This document shows, in pieces, positions 25,713 through 33,598 of a DNA stretch of 64,000 nucleotides. The notes under the pieces were generated by a model that saw only the letters and a program-made list of their open reading frames with translations, searched no databases and had not been told where the DNA came from. Each line of letters opens with the position of its first letter. Within the stretch, counting starts at the first letter, position 1. Both the position numbers and the translations under genes were made by a program. The stretch comes from Methylobacterium sp. Leaf108 (lineage in GTDB: Bacteria; Pseudomonadota; Alphaproteobacteria; Rhizobiales; Beijerinckiaceae): positions 62,196 to 126,195 of the forward strand of contig NZ_LMND01000033.1 of NCBI RefSeq assembly GCF_001423265.1, in the 5' to 3' direction.

Positions 25713-25727
25713 TAAAGCCGTCGTTAA
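25713..25727 (+). promoter_or_regulatory. CtrA-like box upstream of the CheZ-like gene
   Basis: TAAAGCCGTCGTTAA matches TTAA-N7-TTAA with one mismatch and lies 86 bases before the start of the CheZ-like gene. CtrA controls motility genes in many alphaproteobacteria, which gives the match some weight, but it is imperfect. Confidence 0.3.
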
Positions 25728-25812
25728 AGTCATCGTGTCAACCTGACGGGCCTGGACGCCGGACGACGCTTCCCGTCGCCCGTCCGGGGAGTCGGTCCGA
25801 GGACGCGTTGGC

Positions 25813-26826
25813 ATGTCGGGTTCCCAATCACTGACGGCGATCGACGCCTCGCAGTACGAACTGATCGAAGCCACGATGGCCGAGAGTGCGCGCGGGCGCT
25901 GGTTCCTGCAGGAATACGCGCGCCGCAACCGCACCGCCGACACCGAGATGCTGCTCGGCGCGATCGAGCGCCTGGAGGGCGTCGTGGTCGCGCAGCGCGC
26001 CGCGGCGCCCGAGACCGAACGGGTCGAGCGCGTCCGCCACGACCTGATGGACATGGCCGACGCCATCGCCCGCACCAAGCTCGAGATTGCGGCCATCGAT
26101 TCGCCCGATGCCGCCCACGGCCGGCTCGGCCTCGCCCTCGACGCCATCGTGCTGGCCACGGAGCGGGCGACCTCCGACATCCTCGCCGCGGCCGAGCACG
26201 TGCAGGAGGTGGCCTGGACCCTGCGGGAATCCGGCTCCGAGACCGCGGTCTGCGACGAACTCGACCGCATGGCGACGCAGATCTACACCGCCTGCTCGTT
26301 CCAGGACCTCACCGCCCAGCGTACGGCGCGGATCGTCCACACGCTGCGCTACCTCGAGGAGCGCCTCGGCGTGATGATGGCGATCTGGGGCGACGAGGCG
26401 ACGCCGCCGGCGGCCGAGGACGCGCTCGGACCCGAGGTGCTCTGCCAGAACGACGTCGACCGCTTCATCGATACGGACGCCTTCGCCGCGTCGCTCGCCG
26501 CCGCTTCCCCGTCGGCGGACCGGAAGCCCGAGCGTCCCGCGTTCGACGCCCTCGACGACGCGATCGCCTTCGAGGAGGCCCCGGCGGTCGTCGAGGCCGT
26601 TGCCGGGGCGGCCTCCGAGGAGGCGGCACCGGATGTCGGCGTCGCGCCGAGCCGGGACGATCTCGGCGCTTGGGACGAGGCCGCCATCCAGGACGATCCC
26701 GCCCCGGAGCCGGATGCCGAGGTGGCGCCCGCCGGCGGGACGGCGCTCGGCAAGACCGATATCGAGACCGCCTTCGCCGACATCGACGGCCTCACGGACG
26801 AAGAGAAGGCGGCGCTGTTTTCCTGA
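25813..26826 (+). CDS. CheZ-like protein phosphatase
   Basis: 337 residues. The helical part (about 15-195) carries the CheZ signature YTACSFQDLTAQRTARIVHTL, in which FQDxTxQR provides the Asp-Gln phosphatase pair that attacks phospho-CheY. Gly of the usual TGQR is Ala here. The second half (200-320) is acidic and disordered-looking, ending in a conserved-type short tail DGLTDEEKAALFS that could be a docking peptide, as the C-terminus of CheZ is for CheY. No che or fli gene is in the window, so its CheY target is elsewhere. A near-CtrA box lies upstream and a 10-bp hairpin follows. Confidence 0.85.
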   Translation: MSGSQSLTAIDASQYELIEATMAESARGRWFLQEYARRNRTADTEMLLGAIERLEGVVVAQRAAAPETERVERVRHDLMDMADAIARTKLEIAAIDSPDAAHGRLGLALDAIVLATERATSDILAAAEHVQEVAWTLRESGSETAVCDELDRMATQIYTACSFQDLTAQRTARIVHTLRYLEERLGVMMAIWGDEATPPAAEDALGPEVLCQNDVDRFIDTDAFAASLAAASPSADRKPERPAFDALDDAIAFEEAPAVVEAVAGAASEEAAPDVGVAPSRDDLGAWDEAAIQDDPAPEPDAEVAPAGGTALGKTDIETAFADIDGLTDEEKAALFS

Positions 26827-26832
26827 TCCGTG

Positions 26833-26866
26833 CCGTCGCGTCCCGGCCGGTATCGTGACGCGACGG
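26833..26866. terminator. Hairpin after the CheZ-like gene
   Basis: Perfect 10-bp stem CCGTCGCGTC/GACGCGACGG with a 14-base loop, 6 bases after the stop at 26826. No T-run follows, so it is either a Rho-assisted terminator or an RNA-stabilising hairpin. Confidence 0.5.
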
Positions 26867-27329
26867 TCGGCAGCCGGGGCCTCGAACCGCGGTCGCCGAC
26901 TCATGGCCGGAGCGGTGATCGGCCCAGGCCATGACCCTGTCCCCGTCTTTACCCTCACCCCGTCCTTCCGGGACGCCGCGAGCGCACCCGGGACGGAGAG
27001 CCGCCGCCGCAAGGCGTGATGGACTGTCGTGGTCATGGATCCCGGGTTCCGCTCCGCTGACGCGGAATGACGGGAGGGGAGCGATCCCGGCGGCCCACCG
27101 GGATGTCGACCCGAGTTCCCGGACCCGAGTTCGTGGCATTCCCTTGACTTCGTGCGGTTTCCCGCATAGCCCCCGCCACTCGTAGCCGGACGATCGTCCG
27201 CCTTCGCAAGCCGCCGACCGGTCCATCGAGACCGGAGGTCAACGCCCGACAGCGCGATGCGCCCTCGGGCGGGATTTGCGTTGGCGCAACCGCAGCGTCC
27301 GGCCCCTTCGTGCGATGCCAGCGAGCCGT
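26867..27329. other. Intergenic region with a dispersed repeat and a candidate promoter
   Basis: About 460 bases without a gene. The segment 26940-27080 holds CCCTCACCCCGTC, GGGACGCCGCG and the ATCCCGGGTTCCGCT-CCGCTGACGCGGAATGACGGGA block, which belongs to the scattered palindromic repeats of this genome. A promoter-like pair lies at 27144-27172. Short open frames here lack ribosome-binding sites. Confidence 0.5.
27144..27172 (+). promoter_or_regulatory. Candidate promoter of the 27330-ffh-rpsP unit
   Basis: TTGACT (27144-27149) is followed, after exactly 17 bases, by TAGCCC (27167-27172). The -35 is nearly perfect and the -10 is weak, which is common for housekeeping promoters of high-GC alphaproteobacteria. 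No other -35-like hexamer stands out in the region. Confidence 0.35.
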
Positions 27330-27548
27330 ATGTCCGACGCCGTCCCCACCTTGAGCCTCGCCGATGCGGTGAACGATGCCTGCCCCTGGTCGGGCAAGCC
27401 GATCTCGGCGGATTCGCTCACCCTCTACAACGGCGCGGTGGTCGGCTTCTGCGACCCGGAGTGCCGGGACAAGTTCGCGCGGGCCGTGAACGCCTTCGAG
27501 GCCGCGCTCCAGGCGCGCCGCGTCACCAACGCGGGCCTCGACCAGTGA
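27330..27548 (+). CDS. Small YHS/TRASH-like cysteine protein
   Basis: 72 residues from the ATG encoding MSDAVPTLSL. The conserved core is DACPWSGKPI, then LTLYNGAVVGFCDPECRDKF. The three Cys (CPWSG and CDPEC) and the following KF resemble the TRASH/YHS fold that binds metals. Homologues are often mislabelled glutathione S-transferase, but there is no GST domain. It lies 24 bases before ffh and is probably co-transcribed with it. A zinc- or copper-binding role is an inference. Confidence 0.7.
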   Translation: MSDAVPTLSLADAVNDACPWSGKPISADSLTLYNGAVVGFCDPECRDKFARAVNAFEAALQARRVTNAGLDQ

Positions 27549-27572
27549 CGTCGATCGCCTGAGGGAGCCCGC

Positions 27573-29147
27573 ATGTTCGAAGGCCTGTCCGACCGGCTCT
27601 CCGGTATCCTGTCCGGTCTCACCCGCCGCGGTGCGCTCACCGAGGCGGACGTCACCGCCGCCCTGCGCGAGGTGCGCCGGGCCCTGCTCGAGGCTGACGT
27701 CGCCCTCGAGGTCGTGCGTGACTTCTCGGAGAAGGTCCGCGCCAAGGCGGTGGGCGCCGTCGTCGTCAAGTCGGTCACGCCCGGCCAGATGGTCGTCAAG
27801 ATCGTCAACGACGAACTCGTGGCGATGCTGGGCTCGGACGCCGGCCTGATCGATCTGAACGCGCCCGCCCCGGTCGCCATCCTGATGGTCGGCCTGCAGG
27901 GCTCGGGCAAGACCACGACGACCGCCAAGATCGCCCGCCGCCTGGTCCAACGCGACAAGCGCAAGGTGCTGCTGGCTTCCCTCGACACCCGCCGCCCGGC
28001 GGCGATGGAACAGCTGGCGATCCTCGCCAAGCAGGTCGGCGTCGAGAGCCTGCCGATCATGGTCGGCCAGTCGGCGGTGCAGATCGCGCGGCGGGCCATG
28101 GATGCCGCGCGCCTGGGCGGCTTCGACGTGGTGATGCTCGACACCGCCGGCCGCATCACGCTGGACGAATCGCTGATGTCGGAGGCGGCCGAGGTCAAGG
28201 CCGCCACCAACCCGCACGAGGTGCTGCTGGTGGCCGATGCGCTCACCGGCCAGGACGCGGTGGTCACCGCCCGCGCCTTCGACGAGCGCCTCGGCGTCAC
28301 CGGCATCGTGCTCACCCGCATGGACGGCGATTCGCGCGGCGGCGCCGCACTCTCCATGCGCGCCGTCACCGGCAAGCCGATCAAGCTCGTCGGCACCGGC
28401 GAGAAGGTCGACGCCCTCGAGGAGTTCCACCCCTCGCGGGTGGCCAACCGCATCCTCGGCATGGGCGACATCGTCTCGCTCGTGGAGAAGGCGGCCGAGA
28501 CCATCGACCACGAGCAGGCCCTGCGCACCGCCGAGAAGATGCGCAAGGGCAAGTTCGACCTCGACGACCTGTCGATGCAACTCGGCCAGATGGAGAAGAT
28601 GGGCGGCATCGGCGGCCTGATGGGCATGCTGCCCGGCATGGGCGCGATCAAGAAACAGGTCGAGGGCGCCAACCTCGACGAGAACATGTTCAAGCGCCAG
28701 CGCGCGATCATCTCCTCGATGACCGCCCAGGAGCGCAGGAATCCCGACATCCTCAAGAACTCCCGCAAGAAGCGCATCGCGGCGGGTTCGGGGACGAAGG
28801 TCGAGGAGCTCAACAAGCTCCTCAAGATGCACCGGACCATGGCCGACATGATGAAGGCGATGGGCTCGGGCAAGCGCGGAATCGGCCAGGCGCTCGGTTC
28901 GATGTTCGGCATGGGTGCAGGAGCGATGGGCGGCGGCGGGATGCCGGGCGGCATGCCCGGCCTGCCTCCGGGCATGCCCGAGCCGACGCCGGAGATGATC
29001 GCCGACATGCAGAAGCAGATGGGCGGCAAGCTGCCGCCGATGCCCCCGGGCCTCGGGGGCGGCGGAAAGATGCCGGGCCTGCCCGGTCTCGGCGCGAAGG
29101 GCGGGTTGCCGGGCCTCGGCGGCTTTCCATTCGGAAAAAAGAAATAG
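27573..29147 (+). CDS. ffh: Signal recognition particle protein Ffh (SRP54)
   Basis: 524 residues. It has an N-terminal helical N domain (1-90), then a G domain with GLQGSGKTTTTAKIA (P-loop), DTRRPAAMEQL, the switch DTAGR, and the TRMDGDSRGGAALS region. The Met-rich M domain (about 325-450) includes GGLMGMLPGMGAIKKQ and RRNPDILKNSRKKRIAAGSG, which binds 4.5S RNA. The last ~75 residues are Gly/Met/Pro repeats (GGGMPGGMPGLPPGMP), a longer tail than in E. coli but common in alphaproteobacteria. It targets inner-membrane proteins co-translationally with FtsY. The ATG follows a GAGGGAGCCCGC site. Confidence 0.97.
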   Translation: MFEGLSDRLSGILSGLTRRGALTEADVTAALREVRRALLEADVALEVVRDFSEKVRAKAVGAVVVKSVTPGQMVVKIVNDELVAMLGSDAGLIDLNAPAPVAILMVGLQGSGKTTTTAKIARRLVQRDKRKVLLASLDTRRPAAMEQLAILAKQVGVESLPIMVGQSAVQIARRAMDAARLGGFDVVMLDTAGRITLDESLMSEAAEVKAATNPHEVLLVADALTGQDAVVTARAFDERLGVTGIVLTRMDGDSRGGAALSMRAVTGKPIKLVGTGEKVDALEEFHPSRVANRILGMGDIVSLVEKAAETIDHEQALRTAEKMRKGKFDLDDLSMQLGQMEKMGGIGGLMGMLPGMGAIKKQVEGANLDENMFKRQRAIISSMTAQERRNPDILKNSRKKRIAAGSGTKVEELNKLLKMHRTMADMMKAMGSGKRGIGQALGSMFGMGAGAMGGGGMPGGMPGLPPGMPEPTPEMIADMQKQMGGKLPPMPPGLGGGGKMPGLPGLGAKGGLPGLGGFPFGKKK

Positions 29148-29149
29148 GG

Positions 29150-29222
29150 GCGAATAGGGAGTGGCGAATAGCGAATAGGGCCAATCCACGATCTATTCGC
29201 TACTCACTATTCGCTATTCGCT
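29150..29222. repeat. Long AT-rich inverted repeat between ffh and rpsP
   Basis: The left arm is 29150-29178 and the right arm 29193-29222. About 24 of 29 positions pair and several mismatches are G-U compatible. The arms are built from repeats of GCGAATAG and its complement CTATTCGC. The element begins 3 bases after the ffh stop and is much less GC-rich than everything around it. It could terminate or process the ffh-rpsP transcript, or be a small mobile repeat. Confidence 0.6.
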
Positions 29223-29264
29223 AAAATTCCAATTCCAGCATACCGACACACACAGGAGCAAGCC

Positions 29265-29627
29265 ATGTCCCTCAAGATCCGTCTCACCCGTGGCGGCGCC
29301 AAGAAGCGCCCGTACTACCGCATCGTCGTCGCCGATGCCCGCGCGCCGCGCGACGGTCGCTTCATCGAGAAGGTCGGCGTCTACGACCCGATGAAGGCCA
29401 AGGACGATCCGGCCCGCATCGTGCTCGAGTCCGAGAAGATCCAGGCCTGGCTCGCCAAGGGCGCCCAGCCCACCGACCGCGTCCTGCGCTTCCTCGATGC
29501 CGCCGGCCTCGCCAAGCGCCCCGCGCGCAACAACCCGCAGAAGGCCGAGCCGGGCGAGAAGGCCAAGGAGCGCGCCGCCAAGCGCGCCGAGAAGGCCGCC
29601 GCCCCGGCCGACGACGCTGCGGCATAA
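29265..29627 (+). CDS. rpsP: 30S ribosomal protein S16
   Basis: 120 residues. The N-terminal 80 are the standard S16 domain ([49 protein letters not shown]). The C-terminal 35 residues form a Lys/Ala/Glu-rich extension ([19 protein letters not shown]), common in alphaproteobacterial S16. An AGGAGC ribosome-binding site precedes the ATG. It lies between ffh and rimM, the usual order, with long repeats on both sides that may separate expression levels. Confidence 0.98.
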   Translation: MSLKIRLTRGGAKKRPYYRIVVADARAPRDGRFIEKVGVYDPMKAKDDPARIVLESEKIQAWLAKGAQPTDRVLRFLDAAGLAKRPARNNPQKAEPGEKAKERAAKRAEKAAAPADDAAA

Positions 29628-29636
29628 GGGTATGTC

Positions 29637-29737
29637 CCCTCCCCTCTGCGGGGAGGGATCGGGGCTGGTTTAGCTTCGCTCGACGAAGGCTCGCCCAGCC
29701 ACCCCCAACCTCCCTCCTCCCCGCCGGCGGGGAGGAG
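29637..29737. repeat. Dispersed GC-rich palindromic repeat between rpsP and rimM
   Basis: It begins 9 bases after the rpsP stop with the hairpin CCCTCCCC-tctgc-GGGGAGGG (29637-29657). It ends with a perfect 24-bp palindrome CTCCTCCCCGCC/GGCGGGGAGGAG (29714-29737). The intervening GGGGCTGG and CCACCCCC also pair. It is the same style of element as at 2998-3083, and could end or attenuate rpsP transcription. Confidence 0.6.
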
Positions 29738-29823
29738 AGGCGCGAGACGCCTGTCCGGCATCGGATCTTTCCGAACGCCGGCACCCCCTTTCGGTCCGAC
29801 GCTCTCGAACGCGGTTTTGCACG

Positions 29824-30510
29824 ATGGCCCGCCGCCCCACAGGATCGAACGCGTCTGGTGACGGCGGACGTCGTGCCCGGACGAGCCGGCTCGACGCGGG
29901 CACGCCCACTTCTGCACGCCCACCGAAGCCCGTCCCCGAGCCACTCCCTCCCCTCACCGATCCCACCCTCGTGCGGATGGGCGAATTCGGCCGGGCGCAC
30001 GGGCTCAACGGCGAGGTCCGGCTCAAATCCTACACCGGCGATCCGCTGGCGATCGGCTCCTACGGGCCGCTGATCGGTGCCGACGGGCGCCGCATCGAAC
30101 TCACCGACGTGCGTCGGGCCGGTGGCGCCTCCCCGGACCTCCTCGTGGTCCGGGTGAAATCCGTGGCCGACCGCACCGGTGCCGAGGCCCTGAACCGCCT
30201 CGCGCTCTACCTCCCCCGTGAGCGCCTGGGCGACGTCGAGGACGAGGACGAGGTCTTCACGGCCGATCTCGTCGGCCTCGACGTGGTCGATGGCGAGGGC
30301 ACCGTACTCGGCACGGTCACCGACGTACCCAACTATGGCGGCGGCGACCTCCTCGAGATCAAGCCGGCGGCCGGCGGCGCCACGGCGCTCCTGCCCTTCA
30401 CGAAGGCCTTCGTGCCCGTCCTCGACGTCCCGGGTGGGCGGGTGGTGATCGACCCGCCGGACGACCTGTTCGCGCCGCCCGGGCCCAAACCCGCCGACGA
30501 GCCGGATTGA
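29824..30510 (+). CDS. rimM: Ribosome maturation factor RimM
   Basis: 228 residues. The RimM N-domain starts at [22 protein letters not shown] (about 50) and the C-terminal PRC-barrel part includes [20 protein letters not shown], and [14 protein letters not shown]. The protein binds S19 and assists 16S rRNA processing in the 30S head. About 48 residues of Pro/Arg-rich sequence precede the domain if the ATG at 29824 is right; a start near the domain is also possible. trmD and rplS, which normally follow, are absent here, and a convergent gene comes next. Confidence 0.94.
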   Translation: MARRPTGSNASGDGGRRARTSRLDAGTPTSARPPKPVPEPLPPLTDPTLVRMGEFGRAHGLNGEVRLKSYTGDPLAIGSYGPLIGADGRRIELTDVRRAGGASPDLLVVRVKSVADRTGAEALNRLALYLPRERLGDVEDEDEVFTADLVGLDVVDGEGTVLGTVTDVPNYGGGDLLEIKPAAGGATALLPFTKAFVPVLDVPGGRVVIDPPDDLFAPPGPKPADEPD

Positions 30511-30537
30511 TCGAATCTGCTTGGGTCCCCGGTCTAT

Positions 30538-30584
30538 CGCAGGTTTTCGCCGCAAAACCGGTGACCGCTTTTGCGAAACCTGCT
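30538..30584 (+). repeat. 47-bp dispersed palindromic repeat, copy 2
   Basis: CGCAGGTTTTCGCCGCAAAA, then CCGGTGACCGCTTTTGCGAA, then ACCTGCT. It is the same element as 23146-23192 in inverse orientation, with 6 differences in 47. Its outer arms (GCAGGTTTCG-like) are complementary. It sits between the convergent ends of rimM and the DUF4239 gene and could act as a transcription end for both. Confidence 0.7.
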
Positions 30585-31381
30585 CAGCCGCCCGGCCTGG
30601 CCGCCTCCATCACCGCCCGCGCCGCCTGGAGCGGAGCCGAACTCAGGGCCAGGGGGCCGTCGAAGGGCCGCTCGTGCAGGGCGACGACGCCCAGTGTCGT
30701 GACCATGGCGGTCGAGAACAGCATCAGGGCCGTCAACTGCGTCACCGGCCGGTCCATGTGCACGAAGCCGATGGACAGCATGGTCAGGCCGGCCAGCACC
30801 ATCAGCGTCAGCCATTTCGACTGGTCGGCCGTGGCGTCGCTCAACGACAGCCGCTCGCCCCTGGCGGTGCGCAGTCCCATCACCGCGTCGAGGAGGGCCG
30901 AGTGCGCGGCCGCCCCGGCCTCGGTGCCGTGCCGCGGGTCCGCGGCGCCCTGCATCAGGCGGCCGAGGGTCTCCCCGGCCTTCGCCGACGAGGTGGCGTC
31001 TGCCATCTTGGGCCATTCGTCGGTGATGAGGGCATCGGCGTAGGCGACGAGCTCGGCCCGCAGGTCCTTCATGTCCGACACCGCGGCGATGCTGAGATCG
31101 TGGATCGCCAGGAGGCCGCTGCGTTCCGATTGCACGATCCGCGTGGCGGTGCGCTGGCGCTCCCAGGCATCGTTGGCGACGAACCCGGTGAGGAGCGCCA
31201 GGAGCACCGAGATCGCGGTGAAATAGGTCGGGACCATGCCGCCGCCGATCCTGGCCATCGCCGGCCGCGTCATCGGCAGTACCGTGAGGCCGACGATGAG
31301 CGCGCTGGCGAAGCCGAACACGGCCGCGATCCAGACGAAGATCAGCCAGACCGGCTGATCGAGCCAATACGCGAGAACCAC
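30584..31381 (-). CDS. DUF4239 (bestrophin-like) membrane protein
   Basis: 265 residues from a GTG with an overlapping GGAGGTGAGG site. Membrane helices are near 12-35, 52-70, 192-210 and 218-238. The paired N- and C-terminal helices with the intervening soluble helical part (VANDAWERQRTATRIVQSERSGLLAIHDL) match the DUF4239 family, distantly related to bestrophin anion channels. DAWERQRTAT is the most conserved-looking piece. It is monocistronic. An anion-channel role is only suggested by the family name. Confidence 0.8.
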   Translation of the reverse strand: MVLAYWLDQPVWLIFVWIAAVFGFASALIVGLTVLPMTRPAMARIGGGMVPTYFTAISVLLALLTGFVANDAWERQRTATRIVQSERSGLLAIHDLSIAAVSDMKDLRAELVAYADALITDEWPKMADATSSAKAGETLGRLMQGAADPRHGTEAGAAAHSALLDAVMGLRTARGERLSLSDATADQSKWLTLMVLAGLTMLSIGFVHMDRPVTQLTALMLFSTAMVTTLGVVALHERPFDGPLALSSAPLQAARAVMEAARPGG

Positions 31382-31460
31382 ACCTCACCTCCGCGACGAT
31401 CCGTTGCGGGCTCCAGCCTTAGGCGATGGCCGCTACCGAAGGGTGAATCCCGCCATCCGC

Positions 31461-32201
31461 TCACGGAGCCCTGGTGCGGCTGCGGGTCGTGGAGTCCTTG
31501 CAGGGCACGATGCCGGCCGGGTCGGGACGCGCGTCCGCTGCCGGCGCCTCGAAGATCGCGAGATAGTCGCTGCCGCCCTCCAACTTCGAGAAGCCGGCCT
31601 CGCGGTAGCCGGCCGCCGCGAGTTCGCAGCGCAGCAGGGCCGGCGGCGTGCCGTGGCGGGCGGGGATGTCGTCGTCGTCGACGATCCCGATGCGGCCGCC
31701 GGGCTTCATGGCGGCGGCGAGATTGTGGAGCAGCCCGTAGGGCTGGTCGATCTCGTGGTACATGTGGACCAGCACCGCCGCATCGACGGAGCCGGGCGGC
31801 AGCCGCGGGTCGTGCGACTGGCCGCGCACCACCGTGACGTTGCCGAGCTTCTCGTCGCGGACCCGGCGCGACAGGTCGTCGAGGTAGGACGGGATCACGT
31901 CCTCGCCGAAGACGCGGCCCTGCGGCCCGACGATCCGGCTGAGTCGCGCTACGTAGTAGCCGCTGCCCGCGCCGATGTCCGCCACGGTCTGGCCGGGCCC
32001 GATCCCCATCAGGCGGGCGACCTGTCCGACCTCGTCGCGCTTGTCGCGGCTCGCCTCCGGCGCCCAGACGGAGGTGATGATCTCCGCCACCGGTCGGTCC
32101 GGCCGGGGGAAGGCCGAGGCCGGCAGTCCGGCCGGCCCCAGCGGCTCGGCGGCGTGGACGGGTAGAACGAGGAGGGCGAGGAGCGCGAAGGAACGGATCA
32201 T
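31461..32201 (-). CDS. Exported class I SAM-dependent methyltransferase
   Basis: 246 residues. A signal peptide (MIRSFALLALLVLPVHAAEP) is followed by a Rossmann methyltransferase core with VADIGAGSGYYVARLS (SAM motif I), GEDVIPSYLDDL, and VDAAVLVHMYHEIDQPY (motif IV). SAM is not expected in the periplasm, so the protein may be cytosolic with a hydrophobic start, or its leader may be vestigial. Family relatives with such leaders are frequent in Proteobacteria and remain uncharacterised. No neighbour suggests the substrate. Confidence 0.8.
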   Translation of the reverse strand: MIRSFALLALLVLPVHAAEPLGPAGLPASAFPRPDRPVAEIITSVWAPEASRDKRDEVGQVARLMGIGPGQTVADIGAGSGYYVARLSRIVGPQGRVFGEDVIPSYLDDLSRRVRDEKLGNVTVVRGQSHDPRLPPGSVDAAVLVHMYHEIDQPYGLLHNLAAAMKPGGRIGIVDDDDIPARHGTPPALLRCELAAAGYREAGFSKLEGGSDYLAIFEAPAADARPDPAGIVPCKDSTTRSRTRAP

Positions 32202-32307
32202 GTCGCCGGCGATGGTAGCCGGTCGAGGGCCCTTGGCGCCAACGGGATTCCGGGGCGTCGGCGAGACATATGGACCGGGTCCTGCGGCGTCCGCGCCCGG
32301 TCTCGCC

Positions 32308-32994
32308 TCAGGCCGCCTCCGGGGTGCCGTGGGCAGCGCCGAACCTGTCCTTCAGCCTCTGCTTGAGGGCGCGCAGGAGGCGTCTGCGCCCGCTCGCGCC
32401 GAAACGCGACAGGTAGAGCGGGATCATCAACGGGTTGCGCAGGACGAACGGGGCGTCCCCCTCCACCATCGTGCGGATGGCGATCAGCGGGATCGGCGAG
32501 CGGAACGAATGGAACGTCCGGTTGGCCACGCCCGGCTGCGACGAGTCCGGCTCGAACAGCCCCACCATCAGGCCGTGCCAGGCCGCGCGGTACCGCACCG
32601 ACCGCTGCAGCACCTGCAGCCGGGCGACGCCGTCCCGGTCGGCGTGGGCGGGAAAGGCGACGACCACGGTCCGGAACAGGCTGGTCCTGGGCGAGCACGG
32701 GATCGCCTGGAAGAGGTCGATACCCCTCAGGAGGGTGGCGCGCATCCGTCCGGCGTCGCCGGGATCCGCCGCGTAGACGCTCAGGCGCGCCAGGTTCTGC
32801 CGGACCGCAGGCGCCATGTAGGGGCAGACGTGGCCGCTGCGTCCGACATCGCGATGCGGCTGCATGACGTAGTCCTCGAACCAGGCCGCGATGCCGGACG
32901 CCGTGGGGTCGTCGGTCCGGGTCCGGAACGTCGCCCAGTCTTCCCAGGCCGCATCCGTCACGCCACCGGGCGTCTCCGTCTGGTGTTCGCCCAT
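32308..32994 (-). CDS. DUF6875-like hypothetical protein
   Basis: 228 residues starting MGEHQTETPGG, with GAGGGCACG before the ATG; a longer frame upstream is low-complexity and was not used. The stretch SGHVCPYMAPAVRQNLARLSVY, and later PCSPRTSLFRTVVVAFP and HSFRSPIPLIAIRTMVEGDAPFVL, suggest the DUF6875 group, but I am not certain. The protein is soluble, with no membrane segment or signal. The tail is Lys/Arg-rich (RRRLLRALKQRLKDRF). Function unknown. Confidence 0.6.
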   Translation of the reverse strand: MGEHQTETPGGVTDAAWEDWATFRTRTDDPTASGIAAWFEDYVMQPHRDVGRSGHVCPYMAPAVRQNLARLSVYAADPGDAGRMRATLLRGIDLFQAIPCSPRTSLFRTVVVAFPAHADRDGVARLQVLQRSVRYRAAWHGLMVGLFEPDSSQPGVANRTFHSFRSPIPLIAIRTMVEGDAPFVLRNPLMIPLYLSRFGASGRRRLLRALKQRLKDRFGAAHGTPEAA

Positions 32995-33291
32995 CGTGCC
33001 CTCGCGAGCGCATCGTGAACGGCGCCGTCCTGGTCCCGGTCGATCGTGGTCTTCGATCGCCGGGCCGATTGGCGAGCCGGTGGGTGCACGATAGCAAAAC
33101 CAGATCGCCGCACAACGAAACCTCGCGCTGAGCAACCGAGAGATCGGCAATGTGCTTAACAATGTTGATTCGGTGCCGGCCGCCCTATCGAATGTTGATC
33201 TATGTTATTGGGCTGCGTGAGTAGGGTATTCGGAGTGGCTCGGATGTCCACTTCGCCGTTCGGCGCTCGGCCAACCCAATACGGGAGGCCA
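32995..33291. other. Less GC-rich intergenic stretch, no gene seen
   Basis: 297 bases. The part 33140-33240 is clearly AT-richer than the surroundings and repeats AATGTTGAT twice (near 33160 and 33192), which may be a promoter or operator for the gene starting at 32994. No convincing gene or hairpin. Confidence 0.35.
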
Positions 33292-33534
33292 TCAAGACTT
33301 CGATCGCGTGAGGCCGCGACGGGCCGTGAGCCGCCGGATCGCATGAGCGGCGAGGAGCGCGCCGCCGTACTGCAGGAACCCGTTCTCGGCCAAATCGGCC
33401 GGCGCCATGCCCGCAGCCATAGCGAGGCGCGTCAGAGCGTTGAGGACGACGACGCCGAGGGTGAACGCGAGGACCGAGATCAGGACGGCGACGAAGTTCG
33501 GCAGGGGTGTAGCGGGCATGGGCGTATAGGGCAT
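33292..33534 (-). CDS. Small single-pass membrane protein
   Basis: 80 residues from the ATG at 33534; another ATG 15 bases downstream is possible. One membrane helix spans about 14-36 (NFVAVLISVLAFTLGVVVLNAL), followed by a second weak hydrophobic patch and a basic tail (IRRLTARRGLTRSKS). No family recognised. Codon use resembles neighbouring genes, but coding status rests mainly on the clear helix. Confidence 0.45.
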   Translation of the reverse strand: MPYTPMPATPLPNFVAVLISVLAFTLGVVVLNALTRLAMAAGMAPADLAENGFLQYGGALLAAHAIRRLTARRGLTRSKS

Positions 33535-33598
33535 GGGTGCGGCATCCGGCTGGCCGGTTGCCGACGGAGCAAACTCCACGCCACCGCGGCGTTGCCCG

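Noticed and set aside
27276-27548. Glutathione S-transferase label for the small Cys protein before ffh
   Set aside because: The product has about 72 residues and no thioredoxin-fold GST motif; it fits a YHS/TRASH-like metal-binding protein.
33156-33344. Small leftward frame of 62 codons in the AT-richer gap
   Set aside because: No ribosome-binding site, no recognisable domain, and it overlaps the end of the small membrane protein gene.
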